From Verrucomicrobiota bacterium (GTDB lineage: Bacteria > Verrucomicrobiota > Verrucomicrobiia > Opitutales > Opitutaceae), in assembly GCA_963205455.1 (NCBI GenBank), contig CAUJJL010000097.1, positions 1-60,021 of the forward strand: DNA of 60,021 nucleotides, read 5' to 3'. Below the pieces are notes generated by a model. It worked only from the letters and a program-made list of their open reading frames with translations, did no database searches and was not told the DNA's origin. The position numbers and the translations under genes were made by a program. Shown here one piece after another: positions 24,658 to 33,305 of the stretch (position 1 is the first letter of the stretch; each line of letters starts with the position of its first letter).

Positions 24658-27600
24658 TCAAAACTCCAATGTGTTGGTGACTGACCAAGTGGATCCTACC
24701 TTGATGCGGTAGGCCGCAGGCGTGCCATCGGGTTGCGTGTTGATCGGGATCAGCTTGTTCTTGCCGAAGGCGTTATCGACATTCAACTGAATGCGCCAGT
24801 TGAGATTTCTAGCGACCTTCTTCCCATAGCCAATCCAGAGATTGACATTAGTATCGCTCGGGCCCCAGTAAGGATGTTCGACATCAAAGGTTTCGGACTT
24901 GATTCCAGCGATAGTGGCGTAGACCGATGGATATCCAATCGCAATCTTGTCCTGCCACTGGTAAGCTCCTCCGACGTTGAAACCGTTGAGGCGGCCTTGA
25001 GTAAAGCGATAGCTCGTAATGAGGTTGAACCTCCAAGGGCGAAGTTCGGCGTTATTTGTACCGTTGAGCAACTGACTAAGGGACCAAGGACCCCACACAC
25101 TTGAATCCCACTGCTCCTTCCAGGTCGTCGTGCTCGTACCCGACCTGCGGAGCAACCTGCCTCCAGCACTGGTAAAGAAGTCATTTTGGGCCTCCAGGAA
25201 TGCCCGAGTACTCGCACCGCCAATGTTTGTTTGTACAGCGGTTGTCTTTGACGCATTGAGCGTGATGTCCCAGTTATCTGTCGGTTTGATGTAGAGCTCA
25301 AACTCATAGCCTTCTGATAGATTATCACTTGTGGCAGTCATACCGTCGGGCAAGAATCCGCCAAGTCCCGCTGTCCACGGCTCATTGTAGTTGTTCTGCC
25401 AACGATAATCAGACATTCCAGCCTGGCTGCCGATCGGCATTTTCCAAGCTTCCCAGAATGCAGGATTGGTGATGAAGGGCGAACTCAATGTCGCCTGCAC
25501 TGCAGCCTTCTGGTCGGCAATATCCTGTGCCGTCTGCGTAAAAACACCATTGACGTTCGTGCCGTAGTTATAACTGGATCCGGCATACAGGGGATTTCCA
25601 GTGAGCCCTGCCTCGAACCGTTTTGCCGATACCCAGGTGCGGACTACAAGACTGCCCGCAAGCCAAGCATTGGCTACATTATAGCCGGAGTTGCTGGATA
25701 GGGATTCGAATTTGGTAACCTTGAACGACACGCGGCCATTCAGAGCCGAAACCATAACACCATAGTCCTTTGTTTCACCCGATGGAGGGGCAAGCGGCAC
25801 ATTCATGATATCCACGCGGCTGGATGCGGGCACAAAGTTCTTGGACTTATTCCCAAACAGGCTCACATTCATGCCAGTCGGTAAGTACCGGCGGAGAAAC
25901 ATGGGTGTATGGACAACCAAACTATAGCTCCGGGTTTGTCCGGTCACTGTGTTAAATGGCTTGTCTGGGAGGACAAAGGTGGGATCCTGTTCGTTGACAG
26001 TACCATAACTCGTAGTCGGCTGGGTCTTCGAGTACGATTTGGATGTGTCCTTGCGCCAACCGAAGATGGGTATGACGTTGCCGCCAAACATGGATCCTTG
26101 ATAGACAAGAATCTTAGAATCCAAGGCACTCAAGCGCTTGATCGAACTTGTGATAAGAGAATCCCAGTCGGATTCAGAGTAGAGTGTATCCACCGGAAGA
26201 TTGACCCAACCAACGTAATTCGCCGGATTTTCGGACTCCGTTGAGTTGGTTCGACGGAACGGATCATACCAGACCGCAGCTGGGTTCACGTAGCCTGTCG
26301 CAGAGGGATTTGTCGGCGGCTTCCACCTGGAATTGAATACCCTAAGCGGCGCCGTTGAAGATGGTCGCTGACCGACCGTAACAGCATCGAGATTGGAGCC
26401 CTGCGCAGAAGAGGCATTCGCCAAGCTGGGCCCAAGATAGCTCACCGCTTGGAACCAACGGTATGGATCTAACGCCGTGCCAATTAGCGCATCGGGATCC
26501 GCTGTGGCTCCAAGAGGAGAAAAGGCGGAACTCGCTGCACTCCGTGAATTACTTCTGTAATCCGTTTCGTTGTAAACCCCGGTCAAAGTATGGCGACCAA
26601 TGATTTTGGTGAGCCAAGATTCCCTCAAGACGTCTGTGGCACGGAATTCGGCAAATGCAGTCGCACGTTTAGATTCACGTCGGCTGCCGGCATCGGAAGC
26701 GCCGTAGTAGGAGGCAGTGGTAATATAAGGCCGACCGACATTTGGATTGGGCGTACCGTCACCCAGGACGGTGTTTACATCCACCGTTATAGCACCATCG
26801 GTGCCGTTGTAGGGATTGTAGTTGTTCAGATAATGGTCCTGCTTGTCGTAAGCGAGTTCGACACCTAACCGATTCCCAAAGTAAGTCTGACTCAAGTGGA
26901 GATTGATGGCGTCGAACTCCTGTCTCGTCAGCGGCTCAGGGCCAGAGATGCTCTTGTGATAAAAGTCAAAGATTGACGGATCGGTCAGGCTTGAATTCTT
27001 ATAGGCACTGGCAAATGGCAGCTTCGCCGCCGCAGCAGCCAATTGCCGCTGCGTTATTACGAGCAAGCCGTTCGTTGGCAAACCCTGGATACTCTTGTCG
27101 ATTGTGCCGTTCGGCGCCAAGCCATACTGCTGGCCAACATAGCCCATGCCAGGAGCCCGGAATGGGCCACTTTGTGCACCGGAACTGGGATCCGGGAAAA
27201 TTGCGTAGCTTCCCTGATAAAGACCGGTCAGCCAAGGCTGATAGTTAGGACTTGTCGACACCATCGGGCCAGAATTGGCCACATCTGGGAAATAGTAGTT
27301 GGCATAGTTGAAGTTGTAGGTTCGTTTTCCGAGGTCCGTAAACCATGGGGTGATCTTGTCTACCGGTGGCATCGTATAGGGATTCCGTGCCTTGACCTTA
27401 CCGGATTCAAAGCTGAGACGCAGCGACGTCGTGACCGACTCATTGTTGAGGAATTTCGGATCATAACGCAGCGCGCCATAAAGCCTCTTGTCATCCGAGA
27501 AGGAAGGCTTCTGCTGAAAGTACGTGTAGTCCTTCAGCAAATCGACCCTCAGTGCCAACTCATCCTTCAGCAGCGCGTGATTTGCATCCAAGGTAATGCG

Positions 27601-28266
27601 ATAGCTCCCATGCTTGCCGAAGCGACCTGCAAGCGAACCTCCGTTCTTTCGCAGATTTGCCTGTTTGAGGCTGGCATTGATTAGCCCTGCCGGGCTGCCC
27701 AAGCCAAAGAGAATGGAATTGGCGCCTCGCTGGATTTCAACCGTATCGACGTTATATGCATCCCACGGAATGTCGGAGGACTCGAACTCTCGCGTATTGT
27801 CTGCCGCGGTAAGTCCGCGAATTCGAGTATTGAGATCTGGGCGCGCCAAGGTACCCCACTCATAAACCGTCTGACCCGCGCCGTTGCCACCAAAGTTACC
27901 GTAGAGACCTCCTACCTCCGTGCCAGTCGTAAGGGTAAGCAGACTTTGGGTATCCGTTGCGCCGGTATCCTTCAGAAACTGTGAGGTAACAATTTGCAGG
28001 GCAGAACCGATGTCCTCGACCTTGGCTCGAATACGTGTACCGGCCAGAGTCGTCTTTGCTTGATAGCCTTCCTCAGCCTCACCGGACACGCTAAAAGGGG
28101 AGAGAGTGATGACCTCCTCCGCCTCAGCATCCCGAGGTTTGTCACGATCCGATTCGAGCGGTGCGGGAGTCGATTGCGCTCCAAGACGTGGAAACGCGGA
28201 GGCAAACGCGATAATTGCAGCAACAGCGAGTTGGCGCAATGCTTTGGGAATCTTTACTGCATTCAT
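24658..28266 (-). CDS. TonB-dependent outer membrane receptor (Opitutaceae type)
   Basis: A 1202-residue outer membrane active transporter. The signal peptide (LRQLAVAAIIAFASAF) is followed by EEVITLSPFSVSGEAEEGYQ and TLAGTRIRAKVEDIGSALQI, a mature N-terminus typical of Opitutaceae receptors. The plug domain (SQFLKDTGATDTQSLLTLT, VDTVEIQRGANSILFGLGSP) and a long beta-barrel end in the aromatic-final strand TWSVTNTLEF. ATG 28266 is chosen: the open frame runs to 28455, but the putative -10 of the 40-bp element promoter lies at 28455-28460, so the upstream part is a leader. It probably imports oligosaccharides produced by the extracellular hydrolases. Confidence 0.92.
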   Translation of the reverse strand: MNAVKIPKALRQLAVAAIIAFASAFPRLGAQSTPAPLESDRDKPRDAEAEEVITLSPFSVSGEAEEGYQAKTTLAGTRIRAKVEDIGSALQIVTSQFLKDTGATDTQSLLTLTTGTEVGGLYGNFGGNGAGQTVYEWGTLARPDLNTRIRGLTAADNTREFESSDIPWDAYNVDTVEIQRGANSILFGLGSPAGLINASLKQANLRKNGGSLAGRFGKHGSYRITLDANHALLKDELALRVDLLKDYTYFQQKPSFSDDKRLYGALRYDPKFLNNESVTTSLRLSFESGKVKARNPYTMPPVDKITPWFTDLGKRTYNFNYANYYFPDVANSGPMVSTSPNYQPWLTGLYQGSYAIFPDPSSGAQSGPFRAPGMGYVGQQYGLAPNGTIDKSIQGLPTNGLLVITQRQLAAAAAKLPFASAYKNSSLTDPSIFDFYHKSISGPEPLTRQEFDAINLHLSQTYFGNRLGVELAYDKQDHYLNNYNPYNGTDGAITVDVNTVLGDGTPNPNVGRPYITTASYYGASDAGSRRESKRATAFAEFRATDVLRESWLTKIIGRHTLTGVYNETDYRSNSRSAASSAFSPLGATADPDALIGTALDPYRWFQAVSYLGPSLANASSAQGSNLDAVTVGQRPSSTAPLRVFNSRWKPPTNPSATGYVNPAAVWYDPFRRTNSTESENPANYVGWVNLPVDTLYSESDWDSLITSSIKRLSALDSKILVYQGSMFGGNVIPIFGWRKDTSKSYSKTQPTTSYGTVNEQDPTFVLPDKPFNTVTGQTRSYSLVVHTPMFLRRYLPTGMNVSLFGNKSKNFVPASSRVDIMNVPLAPPSGETKDYGVMVSALNGRVSFKVTKFESLSSNSGYNVANAWLAGSLVVRTWVSAKRFEAGLTGNPLYAGSSYNYGTNVNGVFTQTAQDIADQKAAVQATLSSPFITNPAFWEAWKMPIGSQAGMSDYRWQNNYNEPWTAGLGGFLPDGMTATSDNLSEGYEFELYIKPTDNWDITLNASKTTAVQTNIGGASTRAFLEAQNDFFTSAGGRLLRRSGTSTTTWKEQWDSSVWGPWSLSQLLNGTNNAELRPWRFNLITSYRFTQGRLNGFNVGGAYQWQDKIAIGYPSVYATIAGIKSETFDVEHPYWGPSDTNVNLWIGYGKKVARNLNWRIQLNVDNAFGKNKLIPINTQPDGTPAAYRIKVGSTWSVTNTLEF

Positions 28267-28479
28267 TTGAGTTAGGGTAGTGATGACTGAGATTAGCTTG
28301 GTCCTCTCCGGCGTTAATGCCGAAGTCGACTTCTGGCTTCCACCATTTCGGCTGGAATACAGATCTCGTGCATATGCAGGGGTGGGCGATTTATGATTGG
28401 GTTTAACAGCGGGGGCGGAGTTGATAATTTCCTCGACCATCGCTAACGTGAGCAAGTATGCCAGTATCGGTGCATGTCG
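28267..28479 (-). other. Long leader between the regulatory element and the TonB receptor
   Basis: With the putative -10 at 28455-28460 the receptor transcript would carry an untranslated leader of about 180 nt, longer than at the other element-controlled genes (about 20-110). It could also encode a small peptide, since the frame is open. No riboswitch class was recognised. Confidence 0.35.
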
Positions 28480-28519
28480 GCTACGCCTGACGGCTCAATC
28501 ACTGCTACTTTTCGCTCAC
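28480..28519 (-). promoter_or_regulatory. 40-bp direct-repeat element, copy 3 (upstream of TonB receptor)
   Basis: On the minus strand: GTGAG at 28519-28515, then TTGAGCCGTCAGGCGTAGC at 28498-28480, with a 21-bp period. A -10-like CATACT begins exactly 19 nt downstream (28460-28455). The element lies 213 bp before the receptor start codon and separates it from the dehydrogenase operon. Confidence 0.8.
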
Positions 28520-28591
28520 CCACTATTAAAATTTTCATCATGCGGACGCATTGTCCCACGAACGTCTTTGAATCACAATTGCCTCGCGGGC

Positions 28592-29374
28592 TCAACGCGC
28601 TGTCCATCCACCGTCGATCGGGATCGCAGCACCAGTGATGGAACGTGCGGATTCTCCGCAAAGAAAAACAACCAACGCGGCCACTTCGTCAACCTCTACA
28701 AATCGGCGGGTGGGCTGCGAAGCGAGGATCACGTCACGAATCACTCGTTCGCGCGGAAGTCCATGAACCTTGGCCTGATTTTCGATCTGTGCTTCTACCA
28801 GTGGCGTGCACACATAGCCAGGACACACCGCATTGCAGGTTATCGAGCATTCCGCCATTTCCAATGCAACGCTCTTCGTTAGCCCCACTTGGCCGTGTTT
28901 GGCGGATACATACGCGCTCTTGAACGGGGACGCAACAAGACCGTGCGCAGAGCAAATATTGATGATTCTTCCCCATCCCTTGCGCTTCATCCCGGGAAGC
29001 GCCGAACGGATTGCCTCGAAGCTCGCCTTGAGCACTACGTCCTGGATCGCACTCCAACGCTCTAAGGGAAACTCCTCCACCGGAGAGACAAATTGGATAC
29101 CCGCATTGTTGACGAGAATGTCGACCGAACCCAACTGATGTTCGGTATCTGCCACAAGTCGCGCCACCTCGTTTGGCCTACTGACATCTGCATCATGCGT
29201 CGCCACAGGAATTCCGCACTCATCTGCTAATGAACGCGCAAGATCAGCAATAATGGCAGAATCACCAAGTCCGTGTAGCATCACTCCGGCCCCCTCTCGC
29301 GCCAAAGCCCGCGCAATGCCGAGGCCGATGCCACTGGTAGATCCTGTGACCAGAGCCGTTTTTCCCTTTAGCAT
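28592..29374 (-). CDS. 3-hydroxybutyrate dehydrogenase-like SDR
   Basis: A 260-residue short-chain dehydrogenase. TGSTSGIG at about 10-17 binds NAD. NNAGIQFVSPVEEFP, the catalytic Ser in CSAHGLVASPFKSAY, the YVSAKHG Tyr-Lys pair and PGYVCTPLVEAQI match D-3-hydroxybutyrate dehydrogenases closely. ATG 29374 has GAGGAG at a good distance; a GTG at 29395 directly after the upstream stop is the alternative. It is the third gene of a thiolase / CoA-transferase / dehydrogenase operon, which makes oxidation of 3-hydroxybutyrate to acetoacetate the natural role. Confidence 0.85.
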   Translation of the reverse strand: MLKGKTALVTGSTSGIGLGIARALAREGAGVMLHGLGDSAIIADLARSLADECGIPVATHDADVSRPNEVARLVADTEHQLGSVDILVNNAGIQFVSPVEEFPLERWSAIQDVVLKASFEAIRSALPGMKRKGWGRIINICSAHGLVASPFKSAYVSAKHGQVGLTKSVALEMAECSITCNAVCPGYVCTPLVEAQIENQAKVHGLPRERVIRDVILASQPTRRFVEVDEVAALVVFLCGESARSITGAAIPIDGGWTAR

Positions 29375-29395
29375 TTTCAACTCCTCGGGTGACAC

Positions 29396-30748
29396 TCAAC
29401 GCAAGGCGACCTCAAAGGGTGCTTCCGTCTGTCGGCGCACCGTTTCAAGCTCGACTCCAGGGTGCAACTCAATGAGCAGGAGCCCGCCACCCGGCTTGAC
29501 CTCGAACACTGCGAGATCGGTGATGATCAGACTGAGTACTCCTTTGCCGGTCAACGGCAGGGCACATCGGCGCAGGATCTTCGGGCTGCCGTCCTTTGCC
29601 GAATGTTCCATGACCGCAATCACACGCTTCACCCCTGCGACCAGATCCATCGCACCCCCGGGGCCCTTCACCATTTTTCCAGGCACCATCCAGTTTGCGA
29701 TGTCGCCGTTCTCGGACACCTCCAGTGCACCAAGGATGGACAGGTCAATGTGGCCGCCCCGGATCATCGCGAACGAGTCGGCGCTTGAAAAGAAGGCCGA
29801 TCCCGGAATTGTCGAAATCGTTTGTTTACCTGCGTTGATCAGATCGGGGTCGACCTGATCCTCAGGCGGAAACGGGCCGACGCCCAGCAGCCCATTCTCG
29901 GAATGCAGCGTCACATTGATGCCCGGTGGGATGAAGTTGGCTACCAAGGTGGGGATGCCGATGCCAAGGTTAACGTAGAATCCATCCTGCAACTCGCGCG
30001 CGGCCCGGCGCGCCATCATCTCACGCACCGGCGATTCTTTTTTCGCCACAGAACTACCGCGCACTGAGCGGAATTCCACGCGCTTTTCGTATTTTTCGCC
30101 CCGTATAATCCGGTCTACGAAGATCCCGGGAACATGGATTTGATCGGGATCCAGATCGCCTGTATCCACCAGTTCCTCCACCTCGGCAACGCAGACCTGG
30201 GCACAGGTCGCAATCATCGGATTGAAGTTTCTCGCGGTCTTGCGAAAGATGAGATTTCCGGAATGGTCGCCCTTCCATGCCTTGATGAGCGAAACGTCCG
30301 CCCGAATACCTCTTTCGAGGACATACTCCTTGCCGTCGAACACCTTTGTCTCCCGCCCTTCGGCCAGTTTCGTGCCAAAGGCGGTGCGGGTGTAGAATCC
30401 CGGAATTCCTGCGCCGCCGGCGCGCAAACGCTCAGCCAACGTGCCCTGAGGGATGAGCTCCAGTTCGAGTTCACCGGAAAGCACCTGGCGCTCGAACTCG
30501 CGGTTCTCGCCCACATACGACGCCATCACCTTGCGGACCTGACGGGTCGCCAGCAGCAGCCCCATGCCGAAATCATCAACCCCGGCGTTATTTCCAATGA
30601 TCGTCAGGCCCTTGACTCCACTGTCTTTAAGGGCAGCAATCAGATTTTCCGGAATGCCGCACAGCCCAAAGCCGCCGGCGGCAACGATGAGGTTGTCGTG
30701 GAGCATGCCATGCAGAGCTTCTTTCGCGTTGAGGAAAACTTTGTTCAT
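29396..30748 (-). CDS. Fused A-B 3-oxoacid CoA-transferase (SCOT-like)
   Basis: A 450-residue protein joining both subunits of a 3-oxoacid CoA-transferase. Residues about 1-220 are the A part ([35 protein letters not shown]). Residues about 240-450 are the B part ([20 protein letters not shown] and the active-site Glu in LHSENGLLG near residue 280). Most bacteria encode A and B separately; the fused form resembles animal SCOT. It converts acetoacetate to acetoacetyl-CoA using succinyl-CoA or a similar donor. It lies 53 bp after the thiolase gene and just before the dehydrogenase gene. Confidence 0.9.
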   Translation of the reverse strand: MNKVFLNAKEALHGMLHDNLIVAAGGFGLCGIPENLIAALKDSGVKGLTIIGNNAGVDDFGMGLLLATRQVRKVMASYVGENREFERQVLSGELELELIPQGTLAERLRAGGAGIPGFYTRTAFGTKLAEGRETKVFDGKEYVLERGIRADVSLIKAWKGDHSGNLIFRKTARNFNPMIATCAQVCVAEVEELVDTGDLDPDQIHVPGIFVDRIIRGEKYEKRVEFRSVRGSSVAKKESPVREMMARRAARELQDGFYVNLGIGIPTLVANFIPPGINVTLHSENGLLGVGPFPPEDQVDPDLINAGKQTISTIPGSAFFSSADSFAMIRGGHIDLSILGALEVSENGDIANWMVPGKMVKGPGGAMDLVAGVKRVIAVMEHSAKDGSPKILRRCALPLTGKGVLSLIITDLAVFEVKPGGGLLLIELHPGVELETVRRQTEAPFEVALR

Positions 30749-30801
30749 TTGTGTGGGTAGCGAATCTTGAACACCTGGCGGAAATCACAGGCACGACTCC
30801 A

Positions 30802-31980
30802 TCAAAGCAACTCGATACACACGGCAAGACCTTCTCCGCCGCCGATGCAGATGGCGGCAAGGCCGCGCTTGAGGTGCCGTTCTCGCAGGGCCGAGATGAG
30901 GGTCACCACAATGCGGGCTCCGCTGGCCCCGAGGGGGTGACCAAGGGCGATGGCGCCGCCTCGCACATTGAGACATTCGTGGGAGACTTCCATTTCCCTC
31001 ATGAATGCAAGGGGTACAACTGCGAACGCTTCATTGACCTCCCAAAGGTCAACATCGGCCACCGACCAACCGGCAAGTTTGAGTGCCTGCCTGGCCGCAT
31101 GGACTGGCGCCGTCGTAAACCAAAGCGGATCGTTCGCATGGGCGCCAAAGGAAACTATCCGCGCAAGTGGTATCAGTCCTCGGGCACGAGCGGCCTCTTC
31201 CGTGCTCACCAACAACGCGGCAGCGCCATCGTTCAAGCTTGAAGCATTGGCGGCTGTAATGGTGCCACCTTCTTTGAACGAAGGCCGAAGCATAGGTATC
31301 CTATCATATTTTACCCTGCCCGGACCCTCATCATGCTCAATGCGGGTTGTCTGTCCCTTCGCCCCCACAATCTCAAAGGGCGTGATTTCCTCCGCCAAGA
31401 GACCATCCGCTTGCGCAGCATTGGCCCGCCTGAAACTTTCAACAGAAAACGCATCCTGCTGCTCCCTGGAAATCGCGAACTTTGATGCGCATTGTTCAGC
31501 GCATGCCCCCATATGTTGATTGTTGTAGGGGTCCCACAGGCCGTCCATTACCATCGAATCCACGACCTGCTGGTGTCCCATGCGGTATCCCTCACGCGCC
31601 TTGGGCAGCAAGAAGGGGGCCTGCGACATGTTTTCCATGCCCCCAGCAATATAGAAGGAACCCATGTTCGAGTGAAGAGCATGTGAAGCCTGCATCAGTG
31701 CCTGAAGACCCGAACCGCAGACCTTGTTAATTGTGACAGCCCTAACCGACTGGGAAAGCCCGGCAAAAATCGATGCCTGCCGGGCGGGGGCCTGCCCCTG
31801 TCCTGCTTGAAGCACATTGCCTAATAGCACATCCGTGATCTCGCCAGAAGCAAGTCGTGCACTCTCAAGAACTCCTTTGATGACCGCCGCTCCAAGGCGG
31901 GCTACTGGAACGGACAAGTACGAACCTTGAAACGCCCCAAGTGGAGTTCGCGTAGCGGAAATGATGACGACGGAAGGCAT
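30802..31980 (-). CDS. Acetyl-CoA C-acetyltransferase (thiolase)
   Basis: A 392-residue thiolase. The acyl-accepting Cys is in NKVCGSGLQAL (about residue 88). The His block is GGAIALGHPLGASGARI and the second Cys is in AAICIGGGEG, all intact. The length equals that of degradative and biosynthetic acetoacetyl-CoA thiolases. The start at MPSVVIISATRTPLGAF is the family N-terminus; the open frame upstream belongs to the regulatory region. First gene of the operon leading to CoA-transferase and hydroxybutyrate dehydrogenase, together turning 3-hydroxybutyrate into two acetyl-CoA. The 40-bp element is 54 bp upstream. Confidence 0.93.
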   Translation of the reverse strand: MPSVVIISATRTPLGAFQGSYLSVPVARLGAAVIKGVLESARLASGEITDVLLGNVLQAGQGQAPARQASIFAGLSQSVRAVTINKVCGSGLQALMQASHALHSNMGSFYIAGGMENMSQAPFLLPKAREGYRMGHQQVVDSMVMDGLWDPYNNQHMGACAEQCASKFAISREQQDAFSVESFRRANAAQADGLLAEEITPFEIVGAKGQTTRIEHDEGPGRVKYDRIPMLRPSFKEGGTITAANASSLNDGAAALLVSTEEAARARGLIPLARIVSFGAHANDPLWFTTAPVHAARQALKLAGWSVADVDLWEVNEAFAVVPLAFMREMEVSHECLNVRGGAIALGHPLGASGARIVVTLISALRERHLKRGLAAICIGGGEGLAVCIELL

Positions 31981-32034
31981 GGATAAGCCGATGGAAAAAA
32001 CCCTCTGGATGATCACACGTCCTGATGGTTCAGC

Positions 32035-32074
32035 GCTACGCTTCAACGCTCAAACTTTGGCACTCTTGACTCAT
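32035..32074 (-). promoter_or_regulatory. 40-bp direct-repeat element, copy 4 (thiolase operon / araC-type gene divergent region)
   Basis: Minus strand: ATGAG at 32074-32070, then A and GTGCCA, then TTGAGCGTTGAAGCGTAGC at 32053-32035, with a 21-bp period. It lies 54 bp before the thiolase start and 105 bp before the divergent AraC-family gene, so it could also serve autoregulation. No good -10 hexamer is seen at the 19-nt offset (TGATCA). Confidence 0.8.
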
Positions 32075-32179
32075 TGGCCGAAGACCAGCATTCGAAACGT
32101 AGATCCGCAAGCCTCGGACCTCGAGCTTTAATCTGCACTTGCTTCCTGGAAATAGACCGTTAACCGATCTCGCGATCAC

Positions 32180-33100
32180 ATGCCTTCGCAACGGGAAGAC
32201 ATTCAATTTGCCGCAGGCAATACGCTACGCCTCCTGCGGTGGAATCGCAGCGTCAACCGGGTCGAAGTTGTGCACGGCCCGGGGCAGGCCACTCCGTTGC
32301 ACGGACAAGGAGATCACTGGCACTATCATCGCGCCACTGAACTCACGCTCATTCAGCGGGGTGCAGGCACGCGTTTCATCGCCGATCATATCGAATTGTT
32401 CGACTCTGGCGACTTGGTGCTCATAGGAGCAAATGTGCCGCACTATTGGCATCAACGAGGAGTGTCCTCGGGTCTGTCGATCCAGTGGGATTTTCCGCTT
32501 GAGCATGGGATTTGGGGATTCGGCGAGGCAGCGCCGCTGCGAAAACTAACGGAATCTGCCCGCAGAGGACTTCACATACAGGGCAAGACCTCGGATATTG
32601 CCCGGCGCCGTATAGAGGAATTGCCGAGCCTTAGCGGCCTGGCCCGGCTTGCTCTATTCTTTCAAATCCTGGATGGGCTGGCCGAAGCACCTCCACAAGA
32701 CATTCGACCTCTCTCTTTGCGCCCATTCTCCCTCGACGGCACCGAAGAGCATCAGGAGGCCGTGCGGCAAGCCGTGAGCTATATTTTGGCCCACTATCGC
32801 GAGACAGTGAGCCTGCAGGACCTCCTTCGATTGACCAGCATGAGCCGCGCAACCTTTGCCCGACAATTCAGGCATCATGCAGGAAAGTCCTTTTCAACAT
32901 TCCTCAATCAGGTCCGGTTGCAGGCGGTCTGCAGAGCACTGCGCGACACGACCAACCAGGTTGGCAACATAGCTCTCGACCACGGTTTCAACCAACTGTC
33001 CTTCTTCAATCGGCTATTCCGCCGGGAATTTGGCATCAGTCCGAGTGAGTTTCGCAATCAACAGTACTCCTCTATCCTAAACGCGCCTTCTGATCACTGA
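32180..33100 (+). CDS. AraC family transcriptional regulator with cupin sensor domain
   Basis: A 306-residue regulator. The N-terminal half is a cupin-like ligand pocket (GDHWHYHRATELTLIQRGAG, FDSGDLVLIGANVPHYWH). The C-terminal 100 residues are a double helix-turn-helix of the AraC/XylS family: VSLQDLLRLTSMSRATFARQ and QVGNIALDHGFNQLSFFNRLFR, ending FGISPSEFRNQ. It is the only recognisable regulator in the window and is divergent from the thiolase operon across a copy of the 40-bp direct-repeat element. AraC proteins bind such 21-bp-period direct repeats, so it is the prime candidate to control the regulon; this link is inference. Confidence 0.9.
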   Translation: MPSQREDIQFAAGNTLRLLRWNRSVNRVEVVHGPGQATPLHGQGDHWHYHRATELTLIQRGAGTRFIADHIELFDSGDLVLIGANVPHYWHQRGVSSGLSIQWDFPLEHGIWGFGEAAPLRKLTESARRGLHIQGKTSDIARRRIEELPSLSGLARLALFFQILDGLAEAPPQDIRPLSLRPFSLDGTEEHQEAVRQAVSYILAHYRETVSLQDLLRLTSMSRATFARQFRHHAGKSFSTFLNQVRLQAVCRALRDTTNQVGNIALDHGFNQLSFFNRLFRREFGISPSEFRNQQYSSILNAPSDH

Positions 33101-33213
33101 TCATACTCAACGACGAGGTCGTTTGGCCCCGGCCTGATCTGGGATATCGAACGCGGGATAGCCATACCTCAGGTTCGTTGCCGACACCTAACCCTTTGGC
33201 AATCACCTGAGTA

Positions 33214-33253
33214 TTGAGACGACAATGCCAACGATTGAGTGTTTAGGCGTAGC
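33214..33253 (+). promoter_or_regulatory. 40-bp direct-repeat element, copy 5 (upstream of isomerase)
   Basis: TTGAG at 33214-33218, A and ATGCCA next, then TTGAGTGTTTAGGCGTAGC at 33235-33253. Both halves start with a complete TTGAG, exactly 21 bp apart. A TAGAAT hexamer at 33274-33279 (20 nt downstream) is a good -10. It ends 52 bp before the start codon at 33306 and shows that the open frame upstream of that codon is not translated. Confidence 0.82.
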
Positions 33254-33305
33254 GAGCCTTTGTTGCGAATCATTAGAATGGCTCCATTTCCACTCGGAAC
33301 TTTCT

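Noticed and set aside
33225..33305. Short reading frames starting MPxxEC..VA inside element copies 5, 6, 8 and 9, suggesting a conserved leader peptide or an N-terminal extension
   Set aside because: The frames come from the conserved DNA (ATGCCA...GAGTG...GGCGTAGC). They are interrupted by stops in copies 2 and 4, lack a start codon in others, and lie upstream of the predicted transcription start.
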